A stretch of DNA of 64,000 nucleotides, from NCBI GenBank assembly GCA_959606065.1, contig CAUHHV010000005.1, forward strand, positions 34,852 through 98,851, in the 5' to 3' direction. Of this stretch, positions 42,702 to 51,696 are shown piece by piece (the stretch's first letter is position 1; every line of letters starts with the position of its first letter). The notes under the pieces are model-generated. The model made no database searches and was not told the DNA's origin. It saw only the letters and a list, made by a program, of their open reading frames with translations. The position numbers and the translations under genes were made by a program. This stretch comes from an uncultured Collinsella sp. (GTDB lineage: Bacteria > Actinomycetota > Coriobacteriia > Coriobacteriales > Coriobacteriaceae).

Positions 42702-43958
42702 CTAGGCGGACTTCTTCTTGCTGTCGGAGACCATCATGTAGACGGTGAGCACGACGGCGATGGCGGCGATCACGATGGCGCCGTAGAAGGACTGCTGGTA
42801 GGCGGCGCTGCCGGCCTCAGCGTGATACAGCACGGCAGTGATGGGCTGGCTGATCCAGGTAGAAGCGGCGTAGCCCAGGAACATGATGCCGTAGTTGACG
42901 CCGATGTTGCTGGTACCAAAGGCGCCACCGGTAAGCGGCGGGTAGATGACGAGCAGGGCGCCAAAGCTAAAGCCGAGCAGGGCGAGCGCCACAAAGAACA
43001 TGCTCTGCGTAAAGCTCATCGACATGATGACGAGCGCGACGATGGTGACGACAAGGCTGATGAGCAGCGACTTGTAGGCGCCGAGCTTGTCGATGATCTG
43101 GCCAAAGGACAGACGGCCGACCAGGTTGGCGCAGGTGTTGACGGAGACGACCACGCCGCCGAGGGCGACGGCCGCGGCGCTCGTGGGGTCGGCGAAGAGC
43201 TGGACAGCGGCGATGGAGGCAACCTTGCCCACGAGCAGGGTGCCCGCGGTGGCGGCGAAGGCGAAGGTGGCGATGAGGACCCAGAAGCGCGGGGTTTTGA
43301 CCATCTCGCCCGGGGTGAGGTCGCCGAAGGTGCCGGCGTGCGCGCCGCCCTTGGGGGCCTCGAAGCCCTCGGGCAGCCAACCGGCCTCGGGGGCCTTCAG
43401 GAACAGGGCGGAGGCGGCGATCGCCACAAAGAAGATGACGCCGAGTGCCTTAAGGGCGCCAAAGATGCCAAGGCTCGGGATGAGCAGCGAGGCGAGCACC
43501 GGGGACAGCACGGCGGGGCCGGCGGTCGAAGCGGCCAGGGTGATGCCGGAGGCGAGGCCCTTTTTGTCGATGAACCACTTTTGGCCCGTGGTGAGCGCGG
43601 GGTTGTAGCCCAGGCCGTTGCCGATGGCGGCGACGAGCGAGAACCACAGGTAGAACTGCCACGGCTCGGTGACGGTGCCAGACATGAACCAGCCTAGGCC
43701 GTAGCACACGGCGGCGGCGATCACGACGTTGCGGGGGCCGATCTTATCGGAGATGCGGCCGGCGAAGATGCCCGTCACGGCCATGATGGTCTGAAAGACC
43801 GGGAAAGCCCAGGTAAGAGCGCTGGACCACTCGGGGTAGACGGCGAGCAGGTTCTTGCTCACGACGGAATACAGCGCGATGGAGCTGATGAAGAACATGG
43901 TGACGCACGCGGCGGAAAGCACGACGGCGCGACCCTTGTTGGAGTTGGTGGAAGCCAT
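42702..43958 (-). CDS. MFS transporter, OFA (oxalate/formate antiporter-like) family
   Basis: Predicted 418-residue protein with 12 hydrophobic segments. The N-terminal half contains SVVSKNLLAVYPEWSSALTW, AGRISDKIGPRNVV and GNGLGYNPALTTGQKWFIDK, which match the OFA branch that moves small carboxylates. The middle loop (APEAGWLPEGFEAP) is also typical. It lies between an SDR and a Gfo/Idh gene and likely imports their substrate. The start is ATG 43958. Confidence 0.85.
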   Translation of the reverse strand: MASTNSNKGRAVVLSAACVTMFFISSIALYSVVSKNLLAVYPEWSSALTWAFPVFQTIMAVTGIFAGRISDKIGPRNVVIAAAVCYGLGWFMSGTVTEPWQFYLWFSLVAAIGNGLGYNPALTTGQKWFIDKKGLASGITLAASTAGPAVLSPVLASLLIPSLGIFGALKALGVIFFVAIAASALFLKAPEAGWLPEGFEAPKGGAHAGTFGDLTPGEMVKTPRFWVLIATFAFAATAGTLLVGKVASIAAVQLFADPTSAAAVALGGVVVSVNTCANLVGRLSFGQIIDKLGAYKSLLISLVVTIVALVIMSMSFTQSMFFVALALLGFSFGALLVIYPPLTGGAFGTSNIGVNYGIMFLGYAASTWISQPITAVLYHAEAGSAAYQQSFYGAIVIAAIAVVLTVYMMVSDSKKKSA

Positions 43959-44023
43959 TGGACTCTTTCTAATCGATGCGGGGGAGGGGCAGGCGTCACC
44001 GCGAGCCTCCCTGTCAGGCTGGT

Positions 44024-44905
44024 TTACTGGTCAGTGGGCTTTGCGACGCCAGACTCGTCGGACCAAAGCTCGACACCCTTGTTCTTGAGGTAGTTGTCGG
44101 CAAAGGCTCGACGGCCGCCGGGCTTGGCGGTGAGGTCGCCCATCATATTGGAGAAGCCGCCATCGACCTTGATGGCGTCGCCGGTGGTAAAGTCCGAGCG
44201 CTTGGACGCCAGGAACATGACGGCGTTGGCGATATCACTGACCTCGCCGATGCGGCGCGTGGCGATGAGGCGGCTGCGGCTCTTCTCGACCTCGGGGTCG
44301 GCGTAAAAGCTCGCCGACATCGGGGTCTTAACAAAGCAGGGCTCGACGCAGTTGGAGCGCACGCCGTAGGGGCCCCACTCGGCGGCGAGCATCTTGGACA
44401 TCATGTTGACGCCGGCCTTGGTGGAGCTGTACACGCCCGAGAACGTCTCGGGGGAGTGGCTGGCAACGGTCGAGATGTGCACCAGGCGACCCTGGCCAGC
44501 CTTGATCATTTCGCGACCAAAGCGCTGCGAGGTGATGAAGTAGCCGGTGAGGTTGACGTTGATGACCTCGTTCCAGTCGGAGAGCGGCAGGTCCTCCATG
44601 GCTGCGAAGCGCAGGATGCCGGCGGTGTTGACGAGGACGTCGACACGGCCGAAGTTGGCGATGGTGGCGTCGACGGCAGCCTGAACCTCGGCCTCGTCGG
44701 TGGCGTTCATCTTGTAACCCTCGGCGTGGATGCCAAACTCGGCAGCAAGGTCGGCGGCAGCGGCCTTGACCTTCTCCTCGTCCAGGTCGAGCAGGACGAC
44801 GTTGGCGCCGTTGCGGGCGAACTCGCGGCAAATCTCGACGCCCATACCGCCGAGCGCGCCGGTCACGGCGCAGACATCGCCCTCGAGCTTAAGCCAATTG
44901 CTCAT
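44024..44905 (-). CDS. Short-chain dehydrogenase/reductase (SDR)
   Basis: Predicted 293-residue classical SDR. The cofactor motif is TGALGGMG (residues 16-23), VLVNTAGILRF corresponds to NNAG, the catalytic Ser is in HISTVAS, and YSSTKAG gives the Tyr and Lys. An Asp in VVLLDLDEEK after the second strand favours NAD(H). It is the first gene of the operon, with AAGGGAAG before ATG 44905, and is divergent from a LysR regulator. Substrate unknown; a secondary alcohol of a sugar, polyol or sugar acid fits the context. Confidence 0.88.
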   Translation of the reverse strand: MSNWLKLEGDVCAVTGALGGMGVEICREFARNGANVVLLDLDEEKVKAAAADLAAEFGIHAEGYKMNATDEAEVQAAVDATIANFGRVDVLVNTAGILRFAAMEDLPLSDWNEVINVNLTGYFITSQRFGREMIKAGQGRLVHISTVASHSPETFSGVYSSTKAGVNMMSKMLAAEWGPYGVRSNCVEPCFVKTPMSASFYADPEVEKSRSRLIATRRIGEVSDIANAVMFLASKRSDFTTGDAIKVDGGFSNMMGDLTAKPGGRRAFADNYLKNKGVELWSDESGVAKPTDQ

Positions 44906-45019
44906 AGGAACTTCCCTTCTTATGCCTCCCGGTGGGTCGCTCCCATTAACCGACCCACGTGGTTTTCGCTGGTTATCGTATGCTTTGCATTTGCGCAGGT
45001 GAATTGCATATTTGTTAGA

Positions 45020-45071
45020 ATGGCGTTAACCATAGGTTTACACTGTGCGATGCAGTTTATTCTCAATTGAG
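45020..45071. promoter_or_regulatory. Candidate operators between SDR operon and LysR gene
   Basis: Two short palindromes lie in this AT-rich divergent region: ATGG-N6-CCAT at 45020-45033 and CTCAATTGAG at 45062-45071. Either could be the LysR-type binding site; this is position-based inference. Confidence 0.4.
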
Positions 45072-45138
45072 CGCATGACCTGCGAAAACAACCTCCTGTG
45101 GCACCATGTGGCCACGGGCGCGAAAACGGGAGATTAAC

Positions 45139-46017
45139 GTGTACGATCGACGACTTGAGGCCATATCGGCCGCCGCGGAGCTGGGAAGCTTCTCGCGCGC
45201 GGCGGCAAAACTACGTGTGTCGACCCCGGCTCTCGTCAAACAGGTGTCGGGGTTCGAGGCCGAGTTTGGCATCACGTTGTTCGAGCGCTCGCATTCGGGC
45301 GTTAAGGTGACGCCGGCGGGTGCGCTGCTGGTAGACGATGCGCGCTCGATCATGCGTCAGTCCGAGGATGCGTTGCGCCGTGCCCGACGCGCGGCGGGCG
45401 ATGGCGGTGCCGTGCGCCTGGGCGTGTCGATGATGTGCCCGGGGCGCCAAACGCTGTCGATGTGGTCGGGCATCCACGATCTGGAACCGTCGCTGCGATT
45501 TGAGATCGTGCCGGTAAGCGATCTCTACGACGAGCGCGAGACCGTCATGCGCAGCTTGGGCCGCGAGGTCGATGTGGTGCAATCGAGTTTTTCAACCCCA
45601 CGCTGGGGTGATGCCTGCCAAAAGCTCCTTATCGTCAACGTACCGTTTTATATTGATGTGCCGCGCACGAGCCCGCTGGCGCGCAAGAATCGCATTACGG
45701 TTGCCGACTTGGAGGGTATGCGTCTGCGCGTACTGCGCCACGGCAACGACGCCATGGACAGCCTGCGCATCGATCTTTTGGCCGATGGCGGCGTGGACGT
45801 GATCGACGTGGACAGTTTTGACTTTGCGCTCTTTAACGAGGCGGAGGAAAAGGGCGACGCGGTGCTCACTTGCGGGGCGTGGTCGGGCGTGCACCCGGCT
45901 TTTGTAGGCGTGCCGTTCCTATGTGGCCGCGAGGTGCCGGTCTTCTTGCACTACCCGCTCGAGCCCACCCTCCAAGTCCAAAAATTCGTCAACGCCATGG
46001 CCCAACTCCTCAACTAG
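45139..46017 (+). CDS. LysR family transcriptional regulator
   Basis: Predicted 292-residue regulator. The winged helix at 1-60 has RRLEAISAAAELGSFSRAA and LFERSHSGVKVTPAG; the rest is the two-lobed effector domain. The start is GTG 45139 with CGGGAG upstream; the frame opens 11 codons earlier without a site. It is divergent from and probably regulates the SDR-MFS-oxidoreductase operon, in response to that pathway substrate. Confidence 0.88.
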   Translation: MYDRRLEAISAAAELGSFSRAAAKLRVSTPALVKQVSGFEAEFGITLFERSHSGVKVTPAGALLVDDARSIMRQSEDALRRARRAAGDGGAVRLGVSMMCPGRQTLSMWSGIHDLEPSLRFEIVPVSDLYDERETVMRSLGREVDVVQSSFSTPRWGDACQKLLIVNVPFYIDVPRTSPLARKNRITVADLEGMRLRVLRHGNDAMDSLRIDLLADGGVDVIDVDSFDFALFNEAEEKGDAVLTCGAWSGVHPAFVGVPFLCGREVPVFLHYPLEPTLQVQKFVNAMAQLLN

Positions 46018-46033
46018 CTCATTTGGCGCGGGT

Positions 46034-46123
46034 AGTCTTTTTGGGACGGGGCTTTTTTAGCTACTTTCGCCGCCCTGCCTGCGCACCCTCAAAGTAGTCA
46101 AAAAGCCCCGTCCCAAAAAGACT
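46034..46123. repeat. AGTCTTTTTGGGACGGGG-family palindrome (copy 2)
   Basis: Long arms start AGTCTTTTTGGGACGGGGC and end GCCCCGTCCCAAAAAGACT, with inner AGCTACTTT/AAAGTAGT. It directly follows the LysR gene at a convergent junction. Confidence 0.9.
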
Positions 46124-46131
46124 AACAAAAC

Positions 46132-46159
46132 GAGGCCCTGGCCAAACGGCCAGGGCCTC
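46132..46159. terminator. Hairpin terminator
   Basis: A perfect 12-bp stem GAGGCCCTGGCC/GGCCAGGGCCTC with AAAC loop and a modest T-containing tail. Confidence 0.6.
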
Positions 46160-46202
46160 ACTAACCTTTATTCCGTTTTAAACAACGGGCTGATTGCGCG
46201 CA

Positions 46203-46308
46203 GGAGGGTGCCCCGGGGCGGCGGGGTATTTCCTCCGCGCGCAGTTTCGCAGCGAAGCGAGAATGTTTGAGCACGGAGGAATTACCCCGACGCCCCGGGG
46301 CACCCTCC
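46203..46308. repeat. Nested long inverted repeat at convergent junction
   Basis: Arms of 35 bases at 46203-46237 (starting GGAGGGTGCCCCGGGG) and 46274-46308 match at 33 positions. The 36-base centre has a short TTCGC/GCGAA hairpin. It lies just after the ABC gene that ends at 46323 on the minus strand. Confidence 0.88.
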
Positions 46309-46322
46309 GTCAGTAACCGTTC

Positions 46323-48242
46323 CTACTCCAGCTCAAACGCTCCCGTGTACAGCTGGTAGTAGTACCCGCGCTTGGCGATTAGCTCGTCGTGGTTGCCGCG
46401 CTCGATGATGCGGCCGTGGTCCAGGCAGATGATCGCGTCGGAGTTGCGCACGGTGGAAAGGCGGTGCGCGATGACAAACGTCGTGCGGCCCTCCATGAGC
46501 TTGTCCATACCCGCCTGCACGATAGCCTCGGTGCGGGTGTCAATGCTCGACGTTGCCTCGTCCAGGATCATCGCCGGCGGATCGGCGACGGCGGCGCGCG
46601 CGATCGAAATTAGCTGACGCTGGCCCTGCGACAGCTGGGCGCCGTTGCCGGTGAGCATCGTGTCGTAGCCGTCGGGCAGGCGGGTGATAAAGTCGTCCGC
46701 GCCCGCGAGCTTGGCCGCCGCGATGCACTCCTCGTCGGTCGCATCCAGGTTGCCGTAGCGGATGTTATCCATCACGGTGCCGGTGAACAGGTTCACGTCC
46801 TGCAGCACGACGCCCAGCGAGCGGCGCAGATCGGCCTTGCGGATCTTGTTGACGTTGATGCCGTCGTAGCGAATCTTGCCGTCGGCGATGTCATAGAAGC
46901 GGTTGATGAGGTTGGTGATGGTCGTCTTGCCGGCACCGGTGGCGCCGACAAACGCGACCTTCTGGCCCGGCTTGGCAAACACGGACACGCCGTGCAGCAC
47001 CTCGTGGTCGGGCGTGTAGCCAAAGTCGACGTTGTCCATGACCAGGTCGCCGCGCAGCGGTACGTACTCGATCTCGCCGGTTGCGCGGTGCGGATGTTTC
47101 CATGCCCACATGCCGGTGTGGTGGTCGGCCTCTTCGAACTCCCAGGTCTCGGGGTTCACCTGTGCGTTGACGAGCGTCACGTAGCCTTCGTCGGCCTCGG
47201 GCTTCTCGTCGATGAGCTCAAAGATGCGGTCGGCGCCGGCGAGGCCCATGACCACGGCGTTGATCTGCTGCGAGATCTGGCCGATCTGTCCGCAGAACTG
47301 CTTGGTCATGTTGAGGAACGGCACCACGACGGCGATGGACAGCGCCATGCCCGAGATGCTCAGGTTGGGCACGCCCAGCGCCAGGAAAATGCCGCCGGCA
47401 AGGGCCACCAGCACGTAGAGCAGGTTGCCCAGGTTCATAAGGATGGGCATGAGGATGTTGGCGTACATGTTGGCCTTCTGGGAGACCTCGAAGAGCTTTT
47501 CGTTGCGCTCGTCAAAATCGGCCTCGGCGGCAGACTCGTGGCAGAACGCCTTGACGACCTTCTGACCGTTCATGACTTCCTCGATATGGCCCTCGACCAC
47601 GCCGAGCTCGGTCTGCTGCGCAATGAAGAAGCGCGCGGAGTTGGAGCCGAGCAGCTTGGTCATAAAGGTCATAAAGGCGACGCCGGCCACAATGACCAGG
47701 CACATCCACACGCTGTAGTACAGCATGATAAAGAACACCGTGACGATGACGATGGTCGTCATGAGCAGGTTGGGCAGCGACTGACTGATCATCTGGCGCA
47801 GCGTATCGATGTCGTTGGTGTAGTGGCTCATGATATCGCCGCGCTGGTGCGTGTCGAAGTAGCGGATCGGCAGGTCCTGCATGCGGTTGAACATCATCTC
47901 GCGCAGCTTCTCGAGCGAGCCCTGCGTGACGATAGCCATGGCGCGGTTCCAGAAGAGTGAGGACAGGACACCGACGCCGTAGATGCAGGCGAGGGTGGTC
48001 ACGAGCTGCAGAATCTTGGGCTGTGCGGCTTCCCAATCGCCCGACTGCCACGATTCGCTAATAATCTGCAGGGCGCTCTGCAGGAAGGTCGCGCCGATGG
48101 AGTTGATGATGGCGCAGAGCACCACGCCGGCGACGACAAGGGGCAAAAGCACGGGATAGAAGCCAAAGAGCGTCTTGATGAGGCGCGACATGGTGCCGCC
48201 CTTACGGTTGAGCGCGCGCTCGGCGGTCGTTGCCTTACTCAT
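46323..48242 (-). CDS. ABC exporter half-transporter, catalytic subunit
   Basis: Predicted 639-residue protein with a six-helix exporter domain and a nucleotide-binding domain: Walker A GATGAGKTT, signature LSQGQRQ, Walker B MILDEATSSID with the catalytic Glu, and switch IAHRLST. An insertion of about 40 residues (YVTLVNAQVNPETWEFEEAD to EYVPLRG) precedes the ATPase domain. It overlaps the upstream partner by 8 bases, so translation is coupled, and GGAGG provides the ribosome site. It is the third exporter pair in the window and is controlled by the adjacent MarR regulator. Confidence 0.9.
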   Translation of the reverse strand: MSKATTAERALNRKGGTMSRLIKTLFGFYPVLLPLVVAGVVLCAIINSIGATFLQSALQIISESWQSGDWEAAQPKILQLVTTLACIYGVGVLSSLFWNRAMAIVTQGSLEKLREMMFNRMQDLPIRYFDTHQRGDIMSHYTNDIDTLRQMISQSLPNLLMTTIVIVTVFFIMLYYSVWMCLVIVAGVAFMTFMTKLLGSNSARFFIAQQTELGVVEGHIEEVMNGQKVVKAFCHESAAEADFDERNEKLFEVSQKANMYANILMPILMNLGNLLYVLVALAGGIFLALGVPNLSISGMALSIAVVVPFLNMTKQFCGQIGQISQQINAVVMGLAGADRIFELIDEKPEADEGYVTLVNAQVNPETWEFEEADHHTGMWAWKHPHRATGEIEYVPLRGDLVMDNVDFGYTPDHEVLHGVSVFAKPGQKVAFVGATGAGKTTITNLINRFYDIADGKIRYDGINVNKIRKADLRRSLGVVLQDVNLFTGTVMDNIRYGNLDATDEECIAAAKLAGADDFITRLPDGYDTMLTGNGAQLSQGQRQLISIARAAVADPPAMILDEATSSIDTRTEAIVQAGMDKLMEGRTTFVIAHRLSTVRNSDAIICLDHGRIIERGNHDELIAKRGYYYQLYTGAFELE

Positions 48243-50049
48243 GTGCCTCGCCTCCTTCCTGGGTCTGAGCTTGCGTTGCGGATGCCTCGGTGTCGGCCTC
48301 GACGGCCCCTTCGCCCTCGGCGCTCATCTTGTTTTGCGAGGTGAAGGTCTCGCGGTAGATCTCGCTTGTCTTAAGCAGCTCGTCATGGTTGCCGATCTGC
48401 GCGATACGGCCGCCCTCCATGACGATGATACGGTCTGCGTCCTGCACGGAGCTGATGCGCTGGGCGATGATGAGCTTGGTCGTGTTGGGCAGATAGCTTG
48501 CCAGTCCTGCGCGGATCTTTGCGTCGGTCTTGGTGTCGACGGCGCTGGTGGAGTCGTCCAGGATCAAGATCTTGGGGCGACGCAGCAGGGCGCGTGCAAT
48601 GCACAGGCGCTGCTTCTGACCGCCCGAAACATTAGAGCCGCCCTGTTCGATCCAGGTGTCGTAGCCCTTGGGGAAACCGTCGACAAACTCGTCGGCGCAG
48701 GCCAGATGCGCTGCCTCGCGGACTTCCTCGTCGGTGGCGTTCGGGTCGCCCCAACGCAGGTTCTCGGCGATGGTGCCGCTAAACAGCACGTTTTTCTGCA
48801 GCACCATGGCGACCTGGTGACGCAGCGCGTCCAGGTCGTAGTCGCGCACGTCCACGCCGCCCACGCGCACAGCGCCTTCGGTGGTGTCGTACAGGCGGGC
48901 GATGAGGTTAACGAGCGTGGACTTGGCCGAGCCGGTGCCGCCGATGATGCCGATGGTCTCGCCGCTCGTAATGTGCAGGTCGATATCGTCGAGCGCCTGG
49001 CGCTTCGCATGCTTGGAATACTTAAAACTCACGTGGTCAAAGTCGATGGAACCGTCGGCAACCTCGAGCACGGGCTCGGCGGGATCGGCGATCGTGGGCT
49101 CGGCGGCCAGCACCTCGGCAATGCGGTGTGCCGATTCGTCGGCCATGGTCACCATGACAAAGATCATCGACAGCTGCATCAGGCTCATGAGAATCTGGAA
49201 ACCATAGGTAAAGGTCGAGGAGAGCTGGCCCACGTCGAACAGCGTGCCCTGGCTCGTGATGATGAGCTTGGAGCCCAGGTAGATGATGACGACAAACGCG
49301 CCGTTGACGCAGATGTTCATCATGGGGTTGTTAAAGGCGAGCAGCTTCTCGGCGCGGGTGAAGTCCGTCTGGACATCGCGCGCGGCGGCCGCGAACTTCT
49401 CCTTCTCAAAGTCTTCGCGTACGTAGCTCTTAACCACGCGCATGCCGGTGACGTTTTCCTCGACGGACTCGTTAAGGGCATCGTACTTGTGGAACACGCG
49501 CGAGAAGATGGGGCGTACCTTAAAGATGATAAAGAACAGCCCAAAGCCCAGCAGCGGAATGATGACCAGGTAGACCATGGCAACGCTGCCGCCCATGATA
49601 AATGCCATGGTAAAGGCGAAGATCAATACCAGCGGCGCGCGCACGGCGATACGGATGATCATCATAAAGGCCTGCTGCACGTTGTTGATGTCGGTGGTCA
49701 GGCGCGTGACGAGCGAGGAGCTCGAGAACTCATCGATGTTGGCAAAGCTGAACGTCTGGATTTTGTAGAACAGGTCGTGACGCAGGTTCTTGGCGAAGCC
49801 GCAGCTCGCATGGCTGCAGGTGACGCCTGCCGCGGCGCCAAAAGCAAGCGATGTCAGCGCGATGAGCACCAAAAGGCCCGCGGTGGGAAGCATCTCGGCT
49901 ACGGTGGCGCCGTCTTTGATGGCGTCGATCAGGTTGGCGGTGATAAATGGAATCAGCATCTCGCAGAGCACCTCGCCAAGCACGAGCAACGGCGTGGCAA
50001 CGGTGACTTTCATATAGTCGCGGATGCTGCCCATGAGGGTTTTAATCAT
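48235..50049 (-). CDS. ABC exporter half-transporter, degenerate-site subunit
   Basis: Predicted 604-residue partner of the downstream gene. Walker A is GGTGSAKST, with Ala at a normally invariant Gly; the signature is VSGGQKQR. Walker B LILDDSTSAVD has Asp in place of the catalytic Glu, and the switch residue is Gln (IAQRISS). The C-terminus is an acidic Glu/Ala/Gln-rich tail of about 25 residues. The start codon overlaps the marR stop by 8 bases. Likely part of a drug or toxic-compound exporter given the MarR control. Confidence 0.9.
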   Translation of the reverse strand: MIKTLMGSIRDYMKVTVATPLLVLGEVLCEMLIPFITANLIDAIKDGATVAEMLPTAGLLVLIALTSLAFGAAAGVTCSHASCGFAKNLRHDLFYKIQTFSFANIDEFSSSSLVTRLTTDINNVQQAFMMIIRIAVRAPLVLIFAFTMAFIMGGSVAMVYLVIIPLLGFGLFFIIFKVRPIFSRVFHKYDALNESVEENVTGMRVVKSYVREDFEKEKFAAAARDVQTDFTRAEKLLAFNNPMMNICVNGAFVVIIYLGSKLIITSQGTLFDVGQLSSTFTYGFQILMSLMQLSMIFVMVTMADESAHRIAEVLAAEPTIADPAEPVLEVADGSIDFDHVSFKYSKHAKRQALDDIDLHITSGETIGIIGGTGSAKSTLVNLIARLYDTTEGAVRVGGVDVRDYDLDALRHQVAMVLQKNVLFSGTIAENLRWGDPNATDEEVREAAHLACADEFVDGFPKGYDTWIEQGGSNVSGGQKQRLCIARALLRRPKILILDDSTSAVDTKTDAKIRAGLASYLPNTTKLIIAQRISSVQDADRIIVMEGGRIAQIGNHDELLKTSEIYRETFTSQNKMSAEGEGAVEADTEASATQAQTQEGGEAHE

Positions 50050-50545
50050 CCAGTTCCTCCCAGGTTACGCGGATTTTATCGAGCATTTCGGCGAGGTCCT
50101 CGCGCTCGTCATGGGTGAGCGCGCTAAAGGCCTGCTCTCTAAAGCGAATGCGGGCCGCCTGGTCGATGCGGGCGTTTTCCCGGCCGGTTTCGGTCAGGCG
50201 AATGGTGAGCTGCCGTCGATCCTTGGGGTTACGGCTGCGCTCGATGAGGCCGTTGAGCTCGAGCTTGGACAGGATCTCGGAAAGCGACCCCGGCTTGAGG
50301 TCAAAGTGCATGCCGAGTTCCTGCTGCGACATCTCGCCGCCGGGTTGCTTGGCCAGCAGGCAGATGATGGGCGCCTTGCCGGACACGCCTCCGCCATGAA
50401 AATGCATGTAATGGCCGCAAAAGCCCAGGCCGCTCAGGATGCGCTTGGCGAGTTTGTCTTCGGCGCTGACCGCTTCGGGTATGTCTACCGGTTGCGACGG
50501 GTCACCGCTGGGCTCATGCGGAAGGACGAGTGGTTCAACACACAT
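50042..50545 (-). CDS. MarR family transcriptional regulator
   Basis: Predicted 167-residue repressor-type protein. The winged helix-turn-helix spans about residues 70-130, with MSQQELGMHFDLKPGSLSEILSKL and IERSRNPKDRRQLTIRLTE. It is the first gene of a three-gene operon with the exporter pair, so it probably represses its own operon until a ligand, perhaps the exported compound, binds. AAGGAG precedes ATG 50545. A palindrome just downstream of the promoter is a good operator candidate. Confidence 0.88.
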   Translation of the reverse strand: MCVEPLVLPHEPSGDPSQPVDIPEAVSAEDKLAKRILSGLGFCGHYMHFHGGGVSGKAPIICLLAKQPGGEMSQQELGMHFDLKPGSLSEILSKLELNGLIERSRNPKDRRQLTIRLTETGRENARIDQAARIRFREQAFSALTHDEREDLAEMLDKIRVTWEELDD

Positions 50546-50569
50546 ATCTAAGCTTCGCTCCTTTCTTTA

Positions 50570-50599
50570 GTTAGGTAGATGAATTGTTTTGTGCCTAAC
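50570..50599. promoter_or_regulatory. Candidate MarR operator
   Basis: GTTAGG (50570-50575) and CCTAAC (50594-50599) form an inverted repeat 30 bases wide, located just after the -10 element of the marR promoter where a repressor would block transcription. A second CCTAA/TTAGG pair overlaps at 50594-50608. Confidence 0.5.
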
Positions 50600-50600
50600 C

Positions 50601-50629
50601 AATTTAGGAGCACGGTAAATAAATGTCAA
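50601..50629 (-). promoter_or_regulatory. Promoter of the marR-exporter operon
   Basis: On the minus strand TTGACA (50624-50629) and TAAATT (50601-50606) are separated by exactly 17 bases, a near-consensus sigma-70 promoter. Confidence 0.7.
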
Positions 50630-50641
50630 GGTACCAAACTT

Positions 50642-50735
50642 ATTATGTTCGAGCGGCACTTAGGGACGTTCCTTATGTGCCGGCATTTGGGGACACTCCT
50701 TGTGTCGACTAGTCATTTAAGAACGTCCCCAACGA
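50642..50735. repeat. Cluster of GGGACGTTCC-type palindromes
   Basis: GGCACTTAGGGACGTTCC followed by TTATGTGCC forms an imperfect palindrome; related pieces follow (GGGGACACTCCTTGTGTC and AGTCATTTAAGAACGTCCCC). The fragment ACGTCCCCAATGACT recurs near 63876. No gene is seen between 50630 and 50871. Confidence 0.6.
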
Positions 50736-50871
50736 CTAACTTCCTCCTTCCCGTAACCTTTCCGCAACAATTCGTCCTCTGCGGTGCCAGCGCCCGTTCA
50801 CAACGTCCCCTGCGCTACACTTAGTCGCACTGTGGCGCTGCCGCGCCGCGCCCGAAACAAGGGAGACCCTC

Positions 50872-51696
50872 ATGAAGAATACTCAGCTGCTGCTGATTAA
50901 CGATATGTGCGGCTACGGCAAGGTCGCGCTTTCCGCCATGCTGCCGGTGCTGTCGCACATGGGCTACCGTATCCATAACCTGCCGACGGCACTTGTGTCC
51001 GATACGCTCAACTATCCCAAGTTCTACATCCACGACACCACCGAGTACGTGCGCCAGAGCCTCGCCATCTGGGAGGAGCTCGGCTTTGAGTTCGACGCCA
51101 TCTCGACCGGCTTTATCGTGACCGAGGAAGAGACGCGTATCATCTCGGACTTTTGCCACCGCCGCGCGCAAAAGGGCACCAAGGTGTTCGTCGATCCCAT
51201 CATGGGCGACAACGGCAAGCTCTATGCCGGTGTGCCCGAGTCCACGATTGGCCTTATGCGGCACCTGCTGGAGTGCGCAGACTACGCGGTGCCCAACTAC
51301 ACCGAGGCCTGTCTGCTCGCCGATACGCCTATTGCAGAGCAGATCACGCCCGATGAGGCCCGCGCCCTTGTGGACGCCGTGCGCGAGCTGGGTGCCAAGT
51401 CGGTGGTCATTACGAGCGCCGTGGTAAATGGCACGAACGCGGTTATCGGTTACGACCATGTGGCGGGGGAGTACTTCACGATTCCCTTTGAGCTCATTCC
51501 GGTCTATTTCCCGGGCACGGGCGATACGTTCTCGGCGGTGCTCATGGGCCGCGTTATGGCAGGTTGGAGTCTGCAGCGCGCGACGTCCGATGCCATGCGT
51601 GTGGTGGCTGAGCTTATCGAGCGCAATGCCGACCAAGAGGACAAGTCGGCCGGCCTTCCCATCGAGGCCTGCCTGGATGTGATTGACCATGAGTAA
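50872..51696 (+). CDS. Pyridoxal/pyridoxamine kinase-like protein
   Basis: Predicted 274-residue kinase of the ribokinase/PdxY fold, which would phosphorylate B6 vitamers with ATP. LLINDMCGYGKVALSAMLPV at the N-terminus, VFVDPIMGDNGKLY, VPNYTEACLL and the active-site GTGDTFSAVLMG (about residue 212) fit the family. AAGGGAG precedes ATG 50872. The next gene overlaps its end by 8 bases, so they are coupled. Confidence 0.87.
   Translation: MKNTQLLLINDMCGYGKVALSAMLPVLSHMGYRIHNLPTALVSDTLNYPKFYIHDTTEYVRQSLAIWEELGFEFDAISTGFIVTEEETRIISDFCHRRAQKGTKVFVDPIMGDNGKLYAGVPESTIGLMRHLLECADYAVPNYTEACLLADTPIAEQITPDEARALVDAVRELGAKSVVITSAVVNGTNAVIGYDHVAGEYFTIPFELIPVYFPGTGDTFSAVLMGRVMAGWSLQRATSDAMRVVAELIERNADQEDKSAGLPIEACLDVIDHE

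Noticed and set aside
41539..42705. Plus-strand frames of 388 and 337 codons opposite the oxidoreductase and MFS genes
   Set aside because: Gly/Val/His- or Asp/Gly-rich shadow products typical of GC-rich antisense frames; the minus-strand genes have clear motifs and ribosome sites.
48175..50118. Plus-strand frame of 647 codons opposite the MarR-linked ABC genes
   Set aside because: Shadow of two clear ABC exporter genes and MarR; no motif or initiation signal.
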